Of a stretch of DNA of 64,000 nucleotides, positions 30,947 through 42,510 are shown one piece after another; within the stretch, counting starts at the first letter, position 1, and every line of letters begins with the position of its first letter. The position numbers and the translations under genes are program-made. The notes beneath the pieces are model-generated. The model was not told the DNA's origin and ran no database searches. It was given only the letters and a program-made list of their open reading frames with translations. Origin of the DNA: Clavulina sp. PMI_390 (Eukaryota; Basidiomycota; Agaricomycetes; Cantharellales; Hydnaceae); the NCBI GenBank assembly GCA_015039315.1, contig WIDE01000033.1, forward strand, positions 110,044 through 174,043, written 5' to 3'.

Positions 30947-33518
30947 TTATACGATTTCGCTGGCCGCAGTCCTGCTCGCCGTATCTGTGGGGCTTTCCCG
31001 TCCATCGTCCCCGATCGCCGTAGGCGCCCTGCTCCCATCCCCACCGTGCATATCCCTCTTCTCTCCACCCACGAATTCCTGATGGCCCACCTCACCCTTC
31101 GTTTTCGTTGTAGCAACATCCTCTCCTCGTGAGTGGTATCCGACGGGAGGGATAGAGCTTGAGCTCTGCCATGCTTTGACACCGCGGTCCGAGTACATCG
31201 CGTCGACGGCCTCGAGTGACAGACCTGAGGATTCGTAGAGGAAGAAGTACACGACAACGGCACCGAGGAGATTGCATGATGCGAAGATGAAGCCGTAGCG
31301 GTACTGGATGTCGCCGACGATGAAGGGAGTGAAGAAAGCAAGGAGGAAGCTGGATGGAGCGCGCAAGTTAGTCTACAAGTCTAAGTAGGTGTAAGGGGGG
31401 AGTTAGTGAAGCACGTACTTCCACAGCCAGTTGGAAGCGGTCGCCAGCGCAGCCTGCTTAGCACGGGTTCTCAGGGGGAAGGTCTCGCCCGTGAGGATCC
31501 AGATACCTGGAGCCCATGTGCTGGCATAGCCAAGAATGAACAAGCAGGCCTAGAGGGGCGAATAAAACGCGGCGTCAGATTGTATTAAATAGGAGGCCAG
31601 GCAGAACAGGAAAGAATACATACCGAAACAATCATGACCTTGCCAATCTCCTTCTGTGTGGGGTCCTTGGCGGTGCCCACCGCTGCGAAGATGAATAGCC
31701 ACATGGATTGCCACAGGCCACCAATGATCAAAGGCTATAGGTCAGAGGAGGATCATTGACCCATCATCAGCATTGAGTAGAGAAGATAGAAGCTATGTGG
31801 GCGTACCTTGCGACGACCAAAGTGCTCCATGACATAGAGACCCAGGAATGTGCACGCAAAGTTGACTGCGCCAAGGATGATTTGCGTGACGTAGGAATCC
31901 GAGATGCCGACCGAAGTAAAGATGGTCGCGCCGTACTGAATGAGGAGTTCGTCAGGTGGGGATCTTCAGCAGCGCCATGGTACTCACGTAGAAGAAGTAG
32001 TTGGCCCCAGTGAGCTGCTGCAGCGCTTGCAACGACATCAGCAATAGAGTCCTGTATCGAATCTTGTTCGTGCCTCCGACGCTGCTCCTGAAGCAGTCAG
32101 CCCATGTGCTATCACCTGCGCCTGCAGAGCGCTCCTCCTGAACACGGTTGATGATCTCATCATAGTCTTCGTTGACAATGGGCTCATGGGGAGAGTGCGC
32201 GAGGCCGCGGATGCGAGCAAGGGATAGCCGGGCTTCGTCGAGGCGGTCGCGACGAGCGAGCCATCGAGGGCTATATGACCAAGGAAAAGGGCAATGACCT
32301 TAGGAACGAAGAAGATAGGATAAAATCCGCGAGGAGACTTACGACTCTGGCATGAACAAGATCCCGACACCGAGGATGACAGCCCAAATGATGCCGATGC
32401 CAACCACGGTGCGCCATGAGCCTGACCCGTCAATAGACCGGGTGGCAATGGAGATGCAGTATGCAACGAGGATACTGTCAAGACCGAAGAGAGACACCGA
32501 AGTGAAAAGTGGCGCAAGCGAGGGTCAGATGACGGTAAGGAACAGGCAGGCGCAAGAGGAGAAGTGCGCACTCACCCAAAAGTGATGAACAGCTGATAGG
32601 TTCCGATAAGTGTACCGCGAATCTGCTTCGGCGCAGTCTAAATAATGAGTATGCGCGCGATGCGGCGTCGTCATTATGATGCCGAGATGAAGATCGATGT
32701 CGAGATAAGAATTGCATTGCGTCAGTGAGAGGATAAGGAAATTATTGATGTGGTGAGTGGTTGCGCTCTCACCTCAGCTTGATACTAGTCCAGAGCGCAG
32801 ATAAAGGGAATAGCAGAGGGTGATATGAGGAAATGCTGCTGTGATGACGAAATACGGAAACGCTCACAGTAGGGACGGCGGCGGACAATGCTCCCACTCC
32901 AAGACCGGAGATCAAGCGCCCAATAGCAATTTGGTACCATGCATGGAAGGCTAGCGGCGATGCGAGGTATTATGTGAGAAGAAGGGGCTTTGAATTGTGG
33001 GTAGATAGTAGCAAGATAAATACTCACAAGTAAGTTGGATGATGACACCAATGACGAAGACACCACATTCAACAGTAATAGCGCGACGACGGCCCATAGA
33101 ATCTGCAATGTAGGCTCCACACAGCGCGCCAATAAGGGTTCCTGAATCACGATCGCCGTTTAGATGATCATTTTTTCTTCGCGCGCGTCCAGCTCATAAC
33201 ACCAAAAAACAAGACGGAAATTCACCAATTGAGAGCAAGGCAACAACAAGACCCTCCCGAACATTTGTGAATGCATGACCTGTGGCTGCAGAGGGACTGT
33301 TTTGTGCGAAGCGGATGAGGAAGTCTTTCATGAGCAGGATGTCGCTGATTTGTCCCGTGTCATAACCGAAAATGAAGCCCCCTGCAAAGACATCGAACCA
33401 ATGAGGCGACGATCGATTGTATTTCTACTCTAGCTATGGAATGCATACCCATTGAGGCCAGGACGGCGAGGAAGATAGCCTCGAACCCAACGGGCGTGCC
33501 ATTGACGTGAAAGACCAT
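30947..33518 (-). CDS. MFS hexose/sugar transporter (561 aa)
   Basis: Twelve exons on the minus strand: 33518-33449, 33381-33226, 33141-33028, 32950-32868, 32784-32773 (12-nt microexon YQAE), 32637-32576, 32474-32343, 32270-31988, 31935-31807, 31734-31624, 31549-31419 and 31349-30947. All sugar-porter signatures are present: [10 protein letters not shown] in TM1, [10 protein letters not shown] in loop 2-3, [17 protein letters not shown] then [22 protein letters not shown] after TM6, [13 protein letters not shown] in TM7, EHFGRRK in loop 8-9, and [18 protein letters not shown]. The usual PETKG is replaced by [15 protein letters not shown]. The C-terminal tail of about 80 residues is Gly/Ser-rich. 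It should be a proton-coupled sugar carrier in the plasma membrane; the substrate cannot be told from sequence. Confidence 0.92.
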
Positions 33519-33905
33519 GGCTGGCTGCGGAGTGTGGGGTAGTTAGAGGAAGGGAGGTGGGGGAGGGAGTGGAGGTAGAGAACTCCACTTTCCAGCGTCT
33601 TTTTATAGAGATTCGTGAGGCTTGACGGCAGAGAATACTGTCATCATCGTCATCTCGGCTTTTCAGAAACTGCGAGCAAGTGACTTTGTTTTGTAAACCA
33701 CGACGTCATTGGGTGGAGGAGCCAAAACACCTTAACCGAGACGCCGTTCGTATCCGCGTCGGCTCTCTCGGCAATTTCCCCCGAGGACCCGCTCGCGAAC
33801 CTGGGCCACATCCGTCAAATCACCCATTTGTCATCGTCCTTCCGCTCTTGTCGTGTCTAGCATTGTAGCAGCACAAGAGGTCTTCCTTCGCTTCAGTCAC
33901 CGATA
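33519..33905. promoter_or_regulatory. Divergent promoter: sugar transporter / Fyv6-domain gene
   Basis: 387 bp between two outward-facing ATGs. TATAAA on the minus strand at 33602-33607 is 84 bp from the transporter start. The plus-strand side shows no TATA. Confidence 0.55.
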
Positions 33906-35653
33906 ATGGACGACGGAATACCATCCATTTCGTCAGGCTCTGTGGGAAGTCGCTTTGTCTCGCAGAATGAGCTGGACGAAGCCAAGGCCGTACGAGATGA
34001 GCAGTGGAAGGCAGCTTATGCTCGGTAATTATACATCTGCCGTCATCATCACGCCTTCGTATCCATTGCCTCATGCGCCCTTTCGTCCTCCACCTACTTC
34101 CTTCCCTTCGCCGCACGTCGTGTTCGGCACGAATCTCTCTGCTTGTGGCTTCTTCGCGAAACATCCTCGAATCTCTGCACATGGCTCCCGTGTGAATGTC
34201 ATGAATGCGTTTGCTCCACTGGCGGCTAAAATCGCGTCAATGAACGGTGGGCCAAAACAGGCTGGGCCAAGAACCTCCACCACGCCCCCAAGAGGACGAG
34301 GCGTATGATGGCCGGTCATTATACGAAGTTAGCACGCTTTTTCTTCCCAGTTTACTCTCAACTAACTTGTTCCTTGCTTGCTTCTCATCGTCGTTAGCGT
34401 TTAGCAACTCAAAAGGTATGTCGATCCTCGATCTGCTATTTTTACTTAATCTATCCTCCCTACTCCACTCCCGTCCCGCAGCTCAGGCGAGTGATTTGTG
34501 CCTGAGAGTAGCTCCACACCGTGCCAGAGATTATAGCTTCCAGAACGGAGCGCCTTCTCACCGCGGCGCCGGATCCTTTCTATCCTTTCTCCTTCTCCGA
34601 TGTCCGTATCTTACAAATCACTCATTCGTCATGTTCTTCTCCTCTCTGCCGTCGACGGGAATAATTATGCATATAGACAGCAAAGCAGGAGAAGTGGGAA
34701 GATGAGCATCGATTAAGTGCGTCCTCTACGGCAGTTTCTCGTCATCCTTTTGCCACTGATCGATTGAGATATCTGACATTGAACTTTCGCGTAGGCAAAC
34801 AATTCCGAGCCCTAGAGGAGGATGAGATCCACTTTCTCGATTCGGTGCGAGCTGAGCAACAGAGGGAGGAGCGAGCAAGAAAGGAAGCGGATAGTGAAGA
34901 GGTCGATGCCTTCAAGCAGTTGAGTTTTTGAGCCTAAGCATTTCTCAATCTCCCTTTGGTTTTCGTCTTTCCGCTACGGTCTCCCACTTGACCCTTAACA
35001 TCGCTGCCATCTTGATTCGGTCATCGGTCGATCTTCTCTGGCCCTAGTTTTCGCCCTCTGAAGTTGGGCTTCCAAATCCCCTTTTCTCATATCTGCTTTC
35101 CCCATACCCTCTACTATCTTTAATGTCTTTTCTGCACAAACGATCACAGGCCCTTTACCTCATTCTTTTACCTCATTCTCATGGTTCATGCGTTGCTGTT
35201 CGCTAACTTTTCTTTCGCATAATCTATTCCATCGTCGGCTAAACAATCAACAGAGCCGTAGCAGCTCGTGCCCAAGGGCCACCACCCCCTTCAGCTTCAT
35301 CGCCCGCCACTGCTCCATCATCATCATCAAGCCCGTCTACATCAACACTCCCTACACCATCATCAGCATCTTCCTCCAAACCAGCCTCGGCATCGACAGC
35401 AGCATCCATAGTGAAATCTAAACCTGCAGCAGCAGGCAAGAAGGATCAAAAGTCCTTGTTGAAGGGCGTCGTGAAGAAGAAGGGTGCTGGTGTTGTGAAG
35501 CCGGCAACGTCAACCCCAGCAGCAGCAGCAGCTGCTACTACAACAACGACGACACCTGTGGCTGGCTCGAAGCGTTCCGCAGACAACGCAAGGGAAGAGC
35601 TTGAAGCAGACGACGGTAAAGCCGCAAATAAGAAACTTCGGACCGCAGGCTGA
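33906..35653 (+). CDS. FAM192A/Fyv6 N-terminal domain protein (255 aa)
   Basis: Six exons: 33906-34024, 34261-34327, 34398-34415 (18 nt), 34677-34716, 34795-34918 and 35254-35653. Three introns are long for this window (236, 261 and 335 nt). The N-terminal half follows the FAM192A/Fyv6 domain: SRFVSQNELDEAKAVRDEQW, DEAYDGRSLYERLATQK, KQEKWEDEHRLSKQFRALEE, DEIHFLDSV. In animals this domain belongs to PSME3IP1 and in yeast to Fyv6, a nuclear factor linked to splicing and to DNA end joining. The C-terminal half is Ser/Pro/Thr/Ala low-complexity ending with basic clusters (VVKKKGAG, SKRSADN, KKLR), fitting nuclear location. The internal acceptor choices were made to preserve the domain spacing. 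Confidence 0.85.
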
Positions 35654-36937
35654 GCTTGTACCATGCCACGTCAAACCATTGCTTTTATCAGTATCGAACG
35701 CAAGGCGAATGTTCCGTCATTCCCAAGCGCGAAAGAATTGAAAATATCGGACATTAGCCCTCTGGAACCATATCAGAAACTGACATATGACAAACGAAGG
35801 TAGCGTGTGATAATAACAATTCGTCATGGCGAATTTGTGTGCAGTCGCAAATCTAGCTGCATGCTCACGTAAATCAGATCAAATTCCAGGCCCATGCCTC
35901 CGCAGTTGTCAGGAATTCTGCAGTATATGGTCCACTGGCATCCTGAAAAAAACGCTGCCAACGATCCAGCTCCTACCCGATGTGTCGAAAAACTCAAGAC
36001 AGGATCGCTGTAGACATCACGAGTAGCAGAAAAAAATCTCGGAAAGGGCCCGCCTCGTACGCCTCCCATCTACTCAGAAAAGACGCTCGAGCCCTTTCGA
36101 GCAGCTGGGATATCAGCTGGTAGCCACCTCACATCCACGTTATACCCATGATTCAGTCGGAGCCACTGTGGAAACGAACCTAATCCGCACTCTCAGCCTG
36201 AACTGGAAGGAATCTGGACTCAAACTCAACATTCTGCTGCTCCACGGCCCATATGCGACGATCCAAGTCCAGTGCTCACCTAGCACTGGTTGAATAGGAA
36301 GGACCAGGCTGATACCCCGTTACTGCATCTTCTTCGGTTCATCATACAAAAGGCGTCAGAAAAAATAACCTCATGAGTCTCAAGCCCTAACGCGGCACTC
36401 TGCATGTGGGTGTGCCCAGACGTCGACTCCTTCCAATTGAGGTTTTCACATGCTATAAATATATGCGATTGTACCACAGGGCGACGCCTAGTGGTTCTCT
36501 GGATGGTTGGAACCAGAATCTAAACATTGAGATTCTGATCATACCCAGATTGATAAACCTAAACACGTGCGAAGGCGGGCCCCGACGGGAAATTACGAGT
36601 CATTTGCAAAGGACAAACCCCTCCCGCTAGATATTTGAATACTGCATCATACCATCACTCCTCTTCTCAAGCGCGATGTTATGATCCGAACGAAAGACCC
36701 TCCCCATTCCGGCGAGTGGCGAGAGACACCGAAACAGAGAGAGAAAGAGAGTGCCGATCTTGCTGCGCTGTCGGTCTTGGCGCCTATAGCGAGTAGTCAC
36801 TCTGTAGCATCCCTTGCTTAGCCTGGCTTTTAGAATCCGCCAAGGCTATCGTTATTCATAGCATGGTACAAATGTCTCGTTCAGCCATTCCTGGGGCATG
36901 TAATACATGTAGCCTCAATCAAACACGAAACCAAAGT
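35654..36937. other. Long intergenic region, no supported gene
   Basis: About 1.3 kb between the Fyv6-domain gene and the first ZZ-like gene. Short frames (35824-36069 on -, 36406-36630 on +) show no domain. A purine-rich stretch lies near 36715-36755. Confidence 0.4.
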
Positions 36938-37357
36938 TTAACAACAGCAACAGCAGCAACAAACGCCGCTACTGGCAAGGGTCGTTACAACTGTTATAGT
37001 ACCGGAAACGATAGCGACCACTGTGCCAATTTCTTCGAGAGCGGCAGGCGCGGGATCCGTATTGCTGTACGGTGCAGCCATAGGGTGCATCTTCGTCAGA
37101 CATGTATAACATATATTCCAATGAGGCGGCGGGCATATCTGACACTATAAAATGGACGATAGGGAGTGAGCGGATGGATCGAAGGGTATTTTATATATAT
37201 TCGTACACGGAGGGGTTTGTGTGTGCGCTGGGTACACACATCACAAACTGCTTGCTCTGAGCAGACTTCAAGTGGATGCCAAGATGCGTGAGGCTATTTG
37301 GAGATGCCGTGGTCATTTCATTGGCCTTGTCATGGTAGCGGTCAGTGGATATACCAT
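36938..37357 (-). CDS. ZZ-like zinc-finger mini-protein A with poly-Cys tail (98 aa)
   Basis: Three exons on the minus strand: 37357-37355 (the ATG only), 37293-37207 and 37144-36938. It starts M then PHASWHPLEVCSEQAVCDVC. Cys pairs form CDVC-x9-CQIC-x7-CYTC, a ZZ-like zinc ligand pattern with a longer second loop than classical ZZ. The tail has a hydrophobic segment (GTVVAIVSGTITVVTTLASS) and ends in seven consecutive Cys encoded by TGY codons before TAA at 36938-36940. Exon 2 has the same length (87 nt) as in copy B and begins with the same CCTCA. The hydrophobic segment plus Cys cluster suggests membrane association, possibly by acylation. No known full-length family is recognised. A GATAAATA lies about 80 bp upstream of the ATG. 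Confidence 0.68.
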
Positions 37358-38405
37358 ATAGAAGACGATAGGTGTGCTTAGAAGAGGGGAGCCTGAAGGA
37401 GATGGTACATAATCCAGGGAGACAGGTGGCCGTATTTATCCCCCCGCAAAAGCAGTGAGAATGTTCACCACTTTCTTAAACCTTCCAATATTGTAATTAC
37501 TGAGCGGCTGAAAAGCTGAGATCATCAAGACTACTCTATATGTCACTCAACCCAGAAGAACGTACAATTTCATAAAGCGAAGGCCAGAATATCAAGGCAC
37601 CGATGTCTGAGTCGGCGATTGTATATCATCCGCTCTATATAGCCGCTACATAGAAGGTCGGGATATGAGTTATCCGATTATGGGAGGGAGTTGTCCGAGT
37701 CACGAAGCAGCATTTATCAAATGGGCATCTAGCGCTTAGTGACAGATCGCCCGACCCAGAACATCCAACATCATCGTGGGCTCCGAATCGAATTCGATCA
37801 GATATTCCGCGCAAAGAGGCTTTGGGATGTGTGATACTAAACATCTCGTCTTTCCAGGGTTGGATAAGGTAGGGCGAGAGCCGAGAAGACACGATACCCC
37901 ATTGACATATGGTTTACAGATTTAAGAGAACAACCATCGAGGCTTGCATGGGGCTCATGCAATCAAGCAGTGCTAATTCTGTAACTGCAAACCAGGCCCA
38001 CCAACTCAAACGAAAGCGGCGAACGGACGACCATAGCACCGAATGGCTCTACTTAAATTATTACTCGCAACTTCTGTAAATGACTTTTTTTTGGGTTCAC
38101 GATGTTAATGATATTGATTTATTTGTGGGATGGCGCTTTTGGGTTGATCAATCTCCAAATCCCCCCAAAGGGCGTATTCCATGCCCTGAGACTGGAAGTA
38201 GCTGGTAGATTCCCTAGTGGACAAAGCGGAGGCGAAGGTACTCACGAAAAGCATTAGGGCATTAACCAACAATTAGATGTGCTCCACACCCTATTTAACT
38301 TAGGCCTGTTAGTAGGAGTGACTGCCGAGCCATGATGAGAATCTGACAAGGATGCTTACTATTTTACATACGTACAATATCTGTGCTGACCCACCATAGG
38401 GTAGA
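37358..38405. other. Region between ZZ-like genes A and B
   Basis: It contains the promoter of copy A. The segment around 37571-37620 resembles the upstream region of copy B near 39026-39075 (both share TAAAG...AGCACTGGT/GGCACCGAT-TCTGAGT-GGC), so the duplication includes upstream DNA. A frame at 37635-37892 (-) is not supported. Confidence 0.45.
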
Positions 38406-38813
38406 TTAAAACCCACCACCAAAGCCCGTGATGATTGATATGACCCCGGAGACGATGCTAATAACAGTTCCAACTACCTGAAGAAGATCTCGGCGAGGCG
38501 CAGGGTAGTTGCCCCTCGGTCGCGAGTCCATAGGATACGTTCTTGTCAGGCAGTTGTAACATATATCCCAGTAAGGGTAAGGGCACGTCTGACACTGTTG
38601 AGCAGACACTATGATGAGCAAACGGATTACTAGATAGGGATAGAGAGGTCCCAAGTGCCTTACGCGGATGGGTCTGTTTGTGCAGCCATCACATACATCA
38701 CAAATCGCTTGTTCTGAGCTGACTCGGAGGGTGTGCCAGTTTTCATGAGGCTATTCGTGGATATCATCCCCGTGAGATAAGTATTATCAGGATAATATTG
38801 TAAGGCATACCAT
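38406..38813 (-). CDS. ZZ-like zinc-finger mini-protein B (92 aa)
   Basis: Three exons on the minus strand: 38813-38811 (ATG only, donor GTATGC), 38750-38664 and 38594-38406. The protein begins M then PHENWHTLRVSSEQAICDVC, aligning with copy A. The Cys pattern is CDVC-x9-CQTC-x7-CYNC. The tail is hydrophobic (VVGTVISIVSGVISIITG) and ends GFGGGF. Both introns fall at the same places and phases as in copy A. TATAAA sits 75 bp upstream of the ATG. Likely role: a small zinc-binding adaptor with a membrane-active or oligomerising C-terminal helix; this is inference. Confidence 0.68.
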
Positions 38814-38887
38814 GGTGAGACAGAAAGAGGCTGACAACAAAGAGGGGGGATATAGAGTGTGAGGCATTGAGACGAGATAGCAGCCTG

Positions 38888-38893
38888 TTTATA
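38888..38893 (-). promoter_or_regulatory. TATA box of ZZ-like gene B
   Basis: TATAAA on the minus strand, 75 bp upstream of the ATG at 38813. Confidence 0.55.
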
Positions 38894-40383
38894 TCTGCGA
38901 AAGGATGAAATGAGGACGAGTTAATTGGCGCCGGGGGATTGCTGTGTAGTATTCCATCCATTGTTGGTCTTGGGCAATTGGATCGTCGGAACTACATGAT
39001 GCCTTATTCACAGGAACGAATAGAACTTATAAAGTGGAGGAGAGAGTATTAGAGCACTGGTATCTGAGTTGGCCACTACTTCCGTGAATCGCCTTGCAAG
39101 ATTGTTACTATAGGAGTATGCAGGGATGGGAGGTATTTGACACCGGAGAGTGGGGGGTAAGAGTCCCAAAAGTGGATATCAAGAGGCGACACACAGCATC
39201 TCAATGCGAGAGTTTAACGCTCAGCGGTAGAGTCCCAGAGGAAGGTATCTGACGCCGCTATACAGTTCACAACTATAATGATCGGTCTGAGTCTACACGA
39301 GGAAGACCTGCGATACAACGTTTTGAGGAAGGCTAGCCTTTTTAGATCGTTCATATCAGACCCTTACAAGTCGAGAGCCAAGAACAAAGTCATCAGAGAC
39401 TTCGTAACACAGTGCACGAGCCACTGAGGTTCGGAGGACTCCCGAGGATTTGCAATTGTACAATTGCCAATTCACGCGCGAACGAGCACTGGCCTCCGCT
39501 GAGTGTATTCAGCTGCACACCAACAGCGTTATTTTAATCTCGCCCCTTCTTGCGCCCGAATTAGATCTCATTCTGTAAGCGCTTCATCGCCTCAAAGCCC
39601 TTGTGCCTACACCGCCTCCTTTTTTCGGGAGCTGCTGGCACTTTAGTAGTCACGATCCTCTCTCGAGCAACTGGTTGAAGTGAAATTCAGGAAGACCAAC
39701 GACGAACCACTCGGACATAGGGGGTTAACTCACTCCTTGATGCCAGTCGTTGTATCTTTTGCGAATATGAGGGTTGCAAGGAGTCAGCATAAAGCTGAGC
39801 CCGAAGGAAGAAGGAATCTTGCTTCCGTGCAAGGTAGTCCTGGTGCGCTAGAGATTTTATATAATTCAAAGCGTATTTTCTCTTACCAAAAATCGACCAA
39901 GATGATAATTTACGCGCCAACTAGGAATAGTGAGTCAGGTGGAGGCGAGTCTGTGAGCGACATGGGAATAAACCAAAGCCTGGTCAACAACATTGGTCTC
40001 GCCTCTCGTCGCCTTCAATGTTTCTAAATTGGACCTGGGCAGTCCAAGCAGTGGTGCCAATGAATCCACAGAGATGTGAAGCTGATTGAATCTGATTCCT
40101 CGTTAACGCCGCGTTTGCTAATCGCTCTCTGAGTCTGCTCATGCCAATACCAAGGTGGGACATCGATTAGTCCATCACATATCCCCGCGAGAAAAGCCAC
40201 TTGGTATTCGTGGTGAAACACCTAATTATGTCTTGACACCTGATAGGATGATCTGAGCCTAGACCTGGCTGTCTAGGCTCGTGCTAGAACCATGTGCGGG
40301 TGTCAGCGAGCATCCAATGCGCGGCGGTTTCACTGCGGCAGTGTCACTCGTGTGCTAGCCGCGACACTTGGACTACTTGAAGG

Positions 40384-40391
40384 TATATATA
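40384..40391 (+). promoter_or_regulatory. TATA-like element of the gene at 40579
   Basis: TATATATA about 190 bp upstream of the ATG, followed by a long CT-rich leader typical of strongly expressed fungal genes. Confidence 0.4.
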
Positions 40392-40578
40392 CTCGAGCGA
40401 CTGACGACGAGACTCTCCCCCCATCATCTAACTGCTATCTCTTGTCCTCCCCCTGCTAAGTATGCACCCTCTCGCCTTCCGATATCATCTGCCTCCTTGC
40501 TGACCTGCCCATCCAGACTGCATCCTCTCCTTATTCCACCATCTCCCGTTACTCTCGTTACTACAACGCTCTTTCAAT

Positions 40579-41208
40579 ATGGCTTCTACCACCACTACGC
40601 AGACTGCTCCTACCTCACCTATCCGCCGTGTGGTTCGCAAAGCTTTCACCAAACTCTCTCGCCCTTTCACAAAGTCTTCTAAAGCCGGGGAGAACGCTGG
40701 GCCTGTCAAGCAGCAGAAGCAGGCCGCTCAACCACTGTCGGTCGAGGAGCTCGTCCACATCGCCCTCTCGAGACCTGGTCGCTACAACTATTATACATCC
40801 TCTCCCTCCTCCGAGACACTTTCCTCCTTGGAGTCTTCTGAACCCTCATCGCCTTCGTCATCCCACTATATCGAACCATCTGTGCCAGTCTGCCGTCTTC
40901 CTGCGCCGTCCTCTGCATCCTGGCTCTCTCAGCAGCTCCACGCTGTTGCTGCACCTACCCCAGCGCCAGCTCCTCTTTCTTGTGACCCGCTCCTGATGCT
41001 AGCCAACAAGCTCCGCTCCCCACTTACGTTCGCGGAACTCGACGCACTTCATATGGGCTACAGCGACGGTATCGAGCTCTCGTACCGCGACTCGGAGGAC
41101 GAAGACGGCTGCCCAGTCATGTGGCATTGGGAGGACGTGATGCTCGACGAAGAGTATACCATCAAGGAGGTCGAGTCAGGACAAGCGATCATCCCTCGCA
41201 TCAACTAA
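40579..41208 (+). CDS. Unknown Ser/Pro-rich protein, single exon (209 aa)
   Basis: An intron-free gene starting at ATG 40579 (MASTTTTQTAPTSPIRRVVR) and ending TAA at 41206-41208. The N-terminus is basic, then a Ser/Pro-rich middle leads to a more ordered acidic C-terminus (MLANKLRSPLTFAELDALHM, then DSEDEDGCPVMWHWEDVML). Third codon positions are strongly C-rich compared with neighbours and the leader is CT-rich, both suggesting high expression. No family is recognised. Confidence 0.75.
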   Translation: MASTTTTQTAPTSPIRRVVRKAFTKLSRPFTKSSKAGENAGPVKQQKQAAQPLSVEELVHIALSRPGRYNYYTSSPSSETLSSLESSEPSSPSSSHYIEPSVPVCRLPAPSSASWLSQQLHAVAAPTPAPAPLSCDPLLMLANKLRSPLTFAELDALHMGYSDGIELSYRDSEDEDGCPVMWHWEDVMLDEEYTIKEVESGQAIIPRIN

Positions 41209-42231
41209 GCACTTGCTTTCGGCTATCGTTCCTTGTTCCCTCTGGCGACAAGCTCTCCGATCGTCATCAAGAACCCTTCGCTATTTCCGTGGTCCTCTGA
41301 ACTTGAGAGTTCTCTCTCCTGAGCGCGCGCATCCTGTTGCCGGCTTACTACTCCCTCTCATTGCCGACGTACTCCCCACAGCCTCACGAGATAGCTGGAT
41401 AAATCCTATTCTTCTGCTCACACTCACATACAAGACGCCCCGTCTGAGAGGAATTTTCTGCTGGAATACGGGTGGACGATGGCTCTGGGTTGTTGCTATG
41501 TGTCCTCCGTTGGGTCTGGAGTCGCGGTGTTATGCAATCTCGGACCAACAAGTTTCACATCATTCTCCGATTCCCTTGCTTCTCTCCTCCCTGGACAATT
41601 TATTCTTCTGGTATCGTGGCACTCTCGGACCTTATTTATTCACCTTTTTTCTCGTCTTGGACTCTTACCGACCTTATTTATCACTACATTTTAAGCTCGA
41701 TTCTTTTCGCGTATTATCATTATAGTTGCTGGCTCTCGATTAATTTATTGTTACGTGTCCGCTACTCCGTCCTAACGTTTGACAAGTCGAATGAGACCCA
41801 CTGAGTAAACGCGGCTGGATATCTTTGCTCGCGAAGACCCGTTATCTCCGATCGCTCCATCTAATCTATGGTACCTGAGTCTTAGCCGATAATCCACTCC
41901 CGTGGTCGAACTCTGCTGCTTGAGTCAGGCACCCGATGCATGGCGTAAATTGGAACGAGATCGACCTGATTCATACATCGAGAAATTCATGGGGTCACAG
42001 GGGAGTATACATGTTGTTAAGGCGTGAAGAGGTGCTTAAGGAAATGAGATCAGGAGTAAAGTTCTTTGATCGAGTCACTGTGGTATAGGGAAATTCACAA
42101 GCACGCGAAACTTGATCGTCTAGAGAAGAGGAGGAGGAGGGGACAATTCTCGTCAATACTCCTGATAGAGCGATGAGATGAAGAGAGTGTCCACAAACCA
42201 TGGAGAAAGTTGGTTGAGAGGGGAGGTACAG
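41209..42231. other. 3' region of the 40579 gene and convergent intergenic DNA
   Basis: T-rich from 41570 on. Several overlapping plus-strand frames between 41213 and 41804 have no coding character, and I read this as 3'-UTR and spacer. Confidence 0.4.
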
Positions 42232-42510
42232 TCACTTGATAAACCGAGGTTTATTCTTAGACTTGTTCTTCTCTTCCTCCGCCGCCGCAGCGATGAGGGC
42301 TCCAGTGGCGACGGTAGCAACGACGCCATCCCAGAAGCCAAACTTGGACTGTTTCTGCGCAGGACGCTGAACATACACTTCGGTCTGTCGAGCATAGCCG
42401 TACTCAGTTGATTTAGACGATTCTTGGCCCTAATGTGCCGCGAGAGCGTCGATTAGCGGGTGTATATGTTAGGGAGGGCTCGAATAACATGGGAAGGTAG
42501 CACTCACCAT
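42232..42510 (-). CDS. Small probable N-myristoylated protein (66 aa)
   Basis: Two exons on the minus strand: 42510-42508, which is only the ATG, then a GTGAGT..TTAG intron, then 42429-42232. The product starts MGQESSKSTEYGYARQTEVY. Gly at position 2 and Ser at position 6 fit the N-myristoylation consensus. A Tyr/Gln segment and a short hydrophobic helix (FWDGVVATVATGALIAAAA) follow, then a basic-acidic tail (EEEKNKSKNKPRFIK). TATAAA lies at 42656-42661, about 146 bp upstream. A membrane-attached small protein of unknown role is likely; other small fungal Tyr/Gln-plus-helix proteins are comparable only in general shape. Confidence 0.65.

Larger units (their letters stand above)
38814..40578. 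other. Long intergenic region, no supported gene
   Basis: This holds the promoter of ZZ-like gene B and, at its right end, that of the gene at 40579. A 115-codon frame at 39680-40027 (+) has no recognisable domain. Confidence 0.4.

Noticed and set aside
36938..37144. Reading the TGY run in ZZ-like A as a plain microsatellite in noncoding DNA
   Set aside because: The frame from the conserved CQIC/CYTC exon runs straight into it and stops directly after it.
39680..40027. 115-codon plus-strand frame
   Set aside because: Low-complexity composition, no family and no promoter signal.
41213..41725. 170-codon plus-strand frame after the 40579 gene
   Set aside because: Lies in T-rich 3'-UTR-like DNA; the hydrophobic reading comes from the T-rich bias and there is no good ATG.
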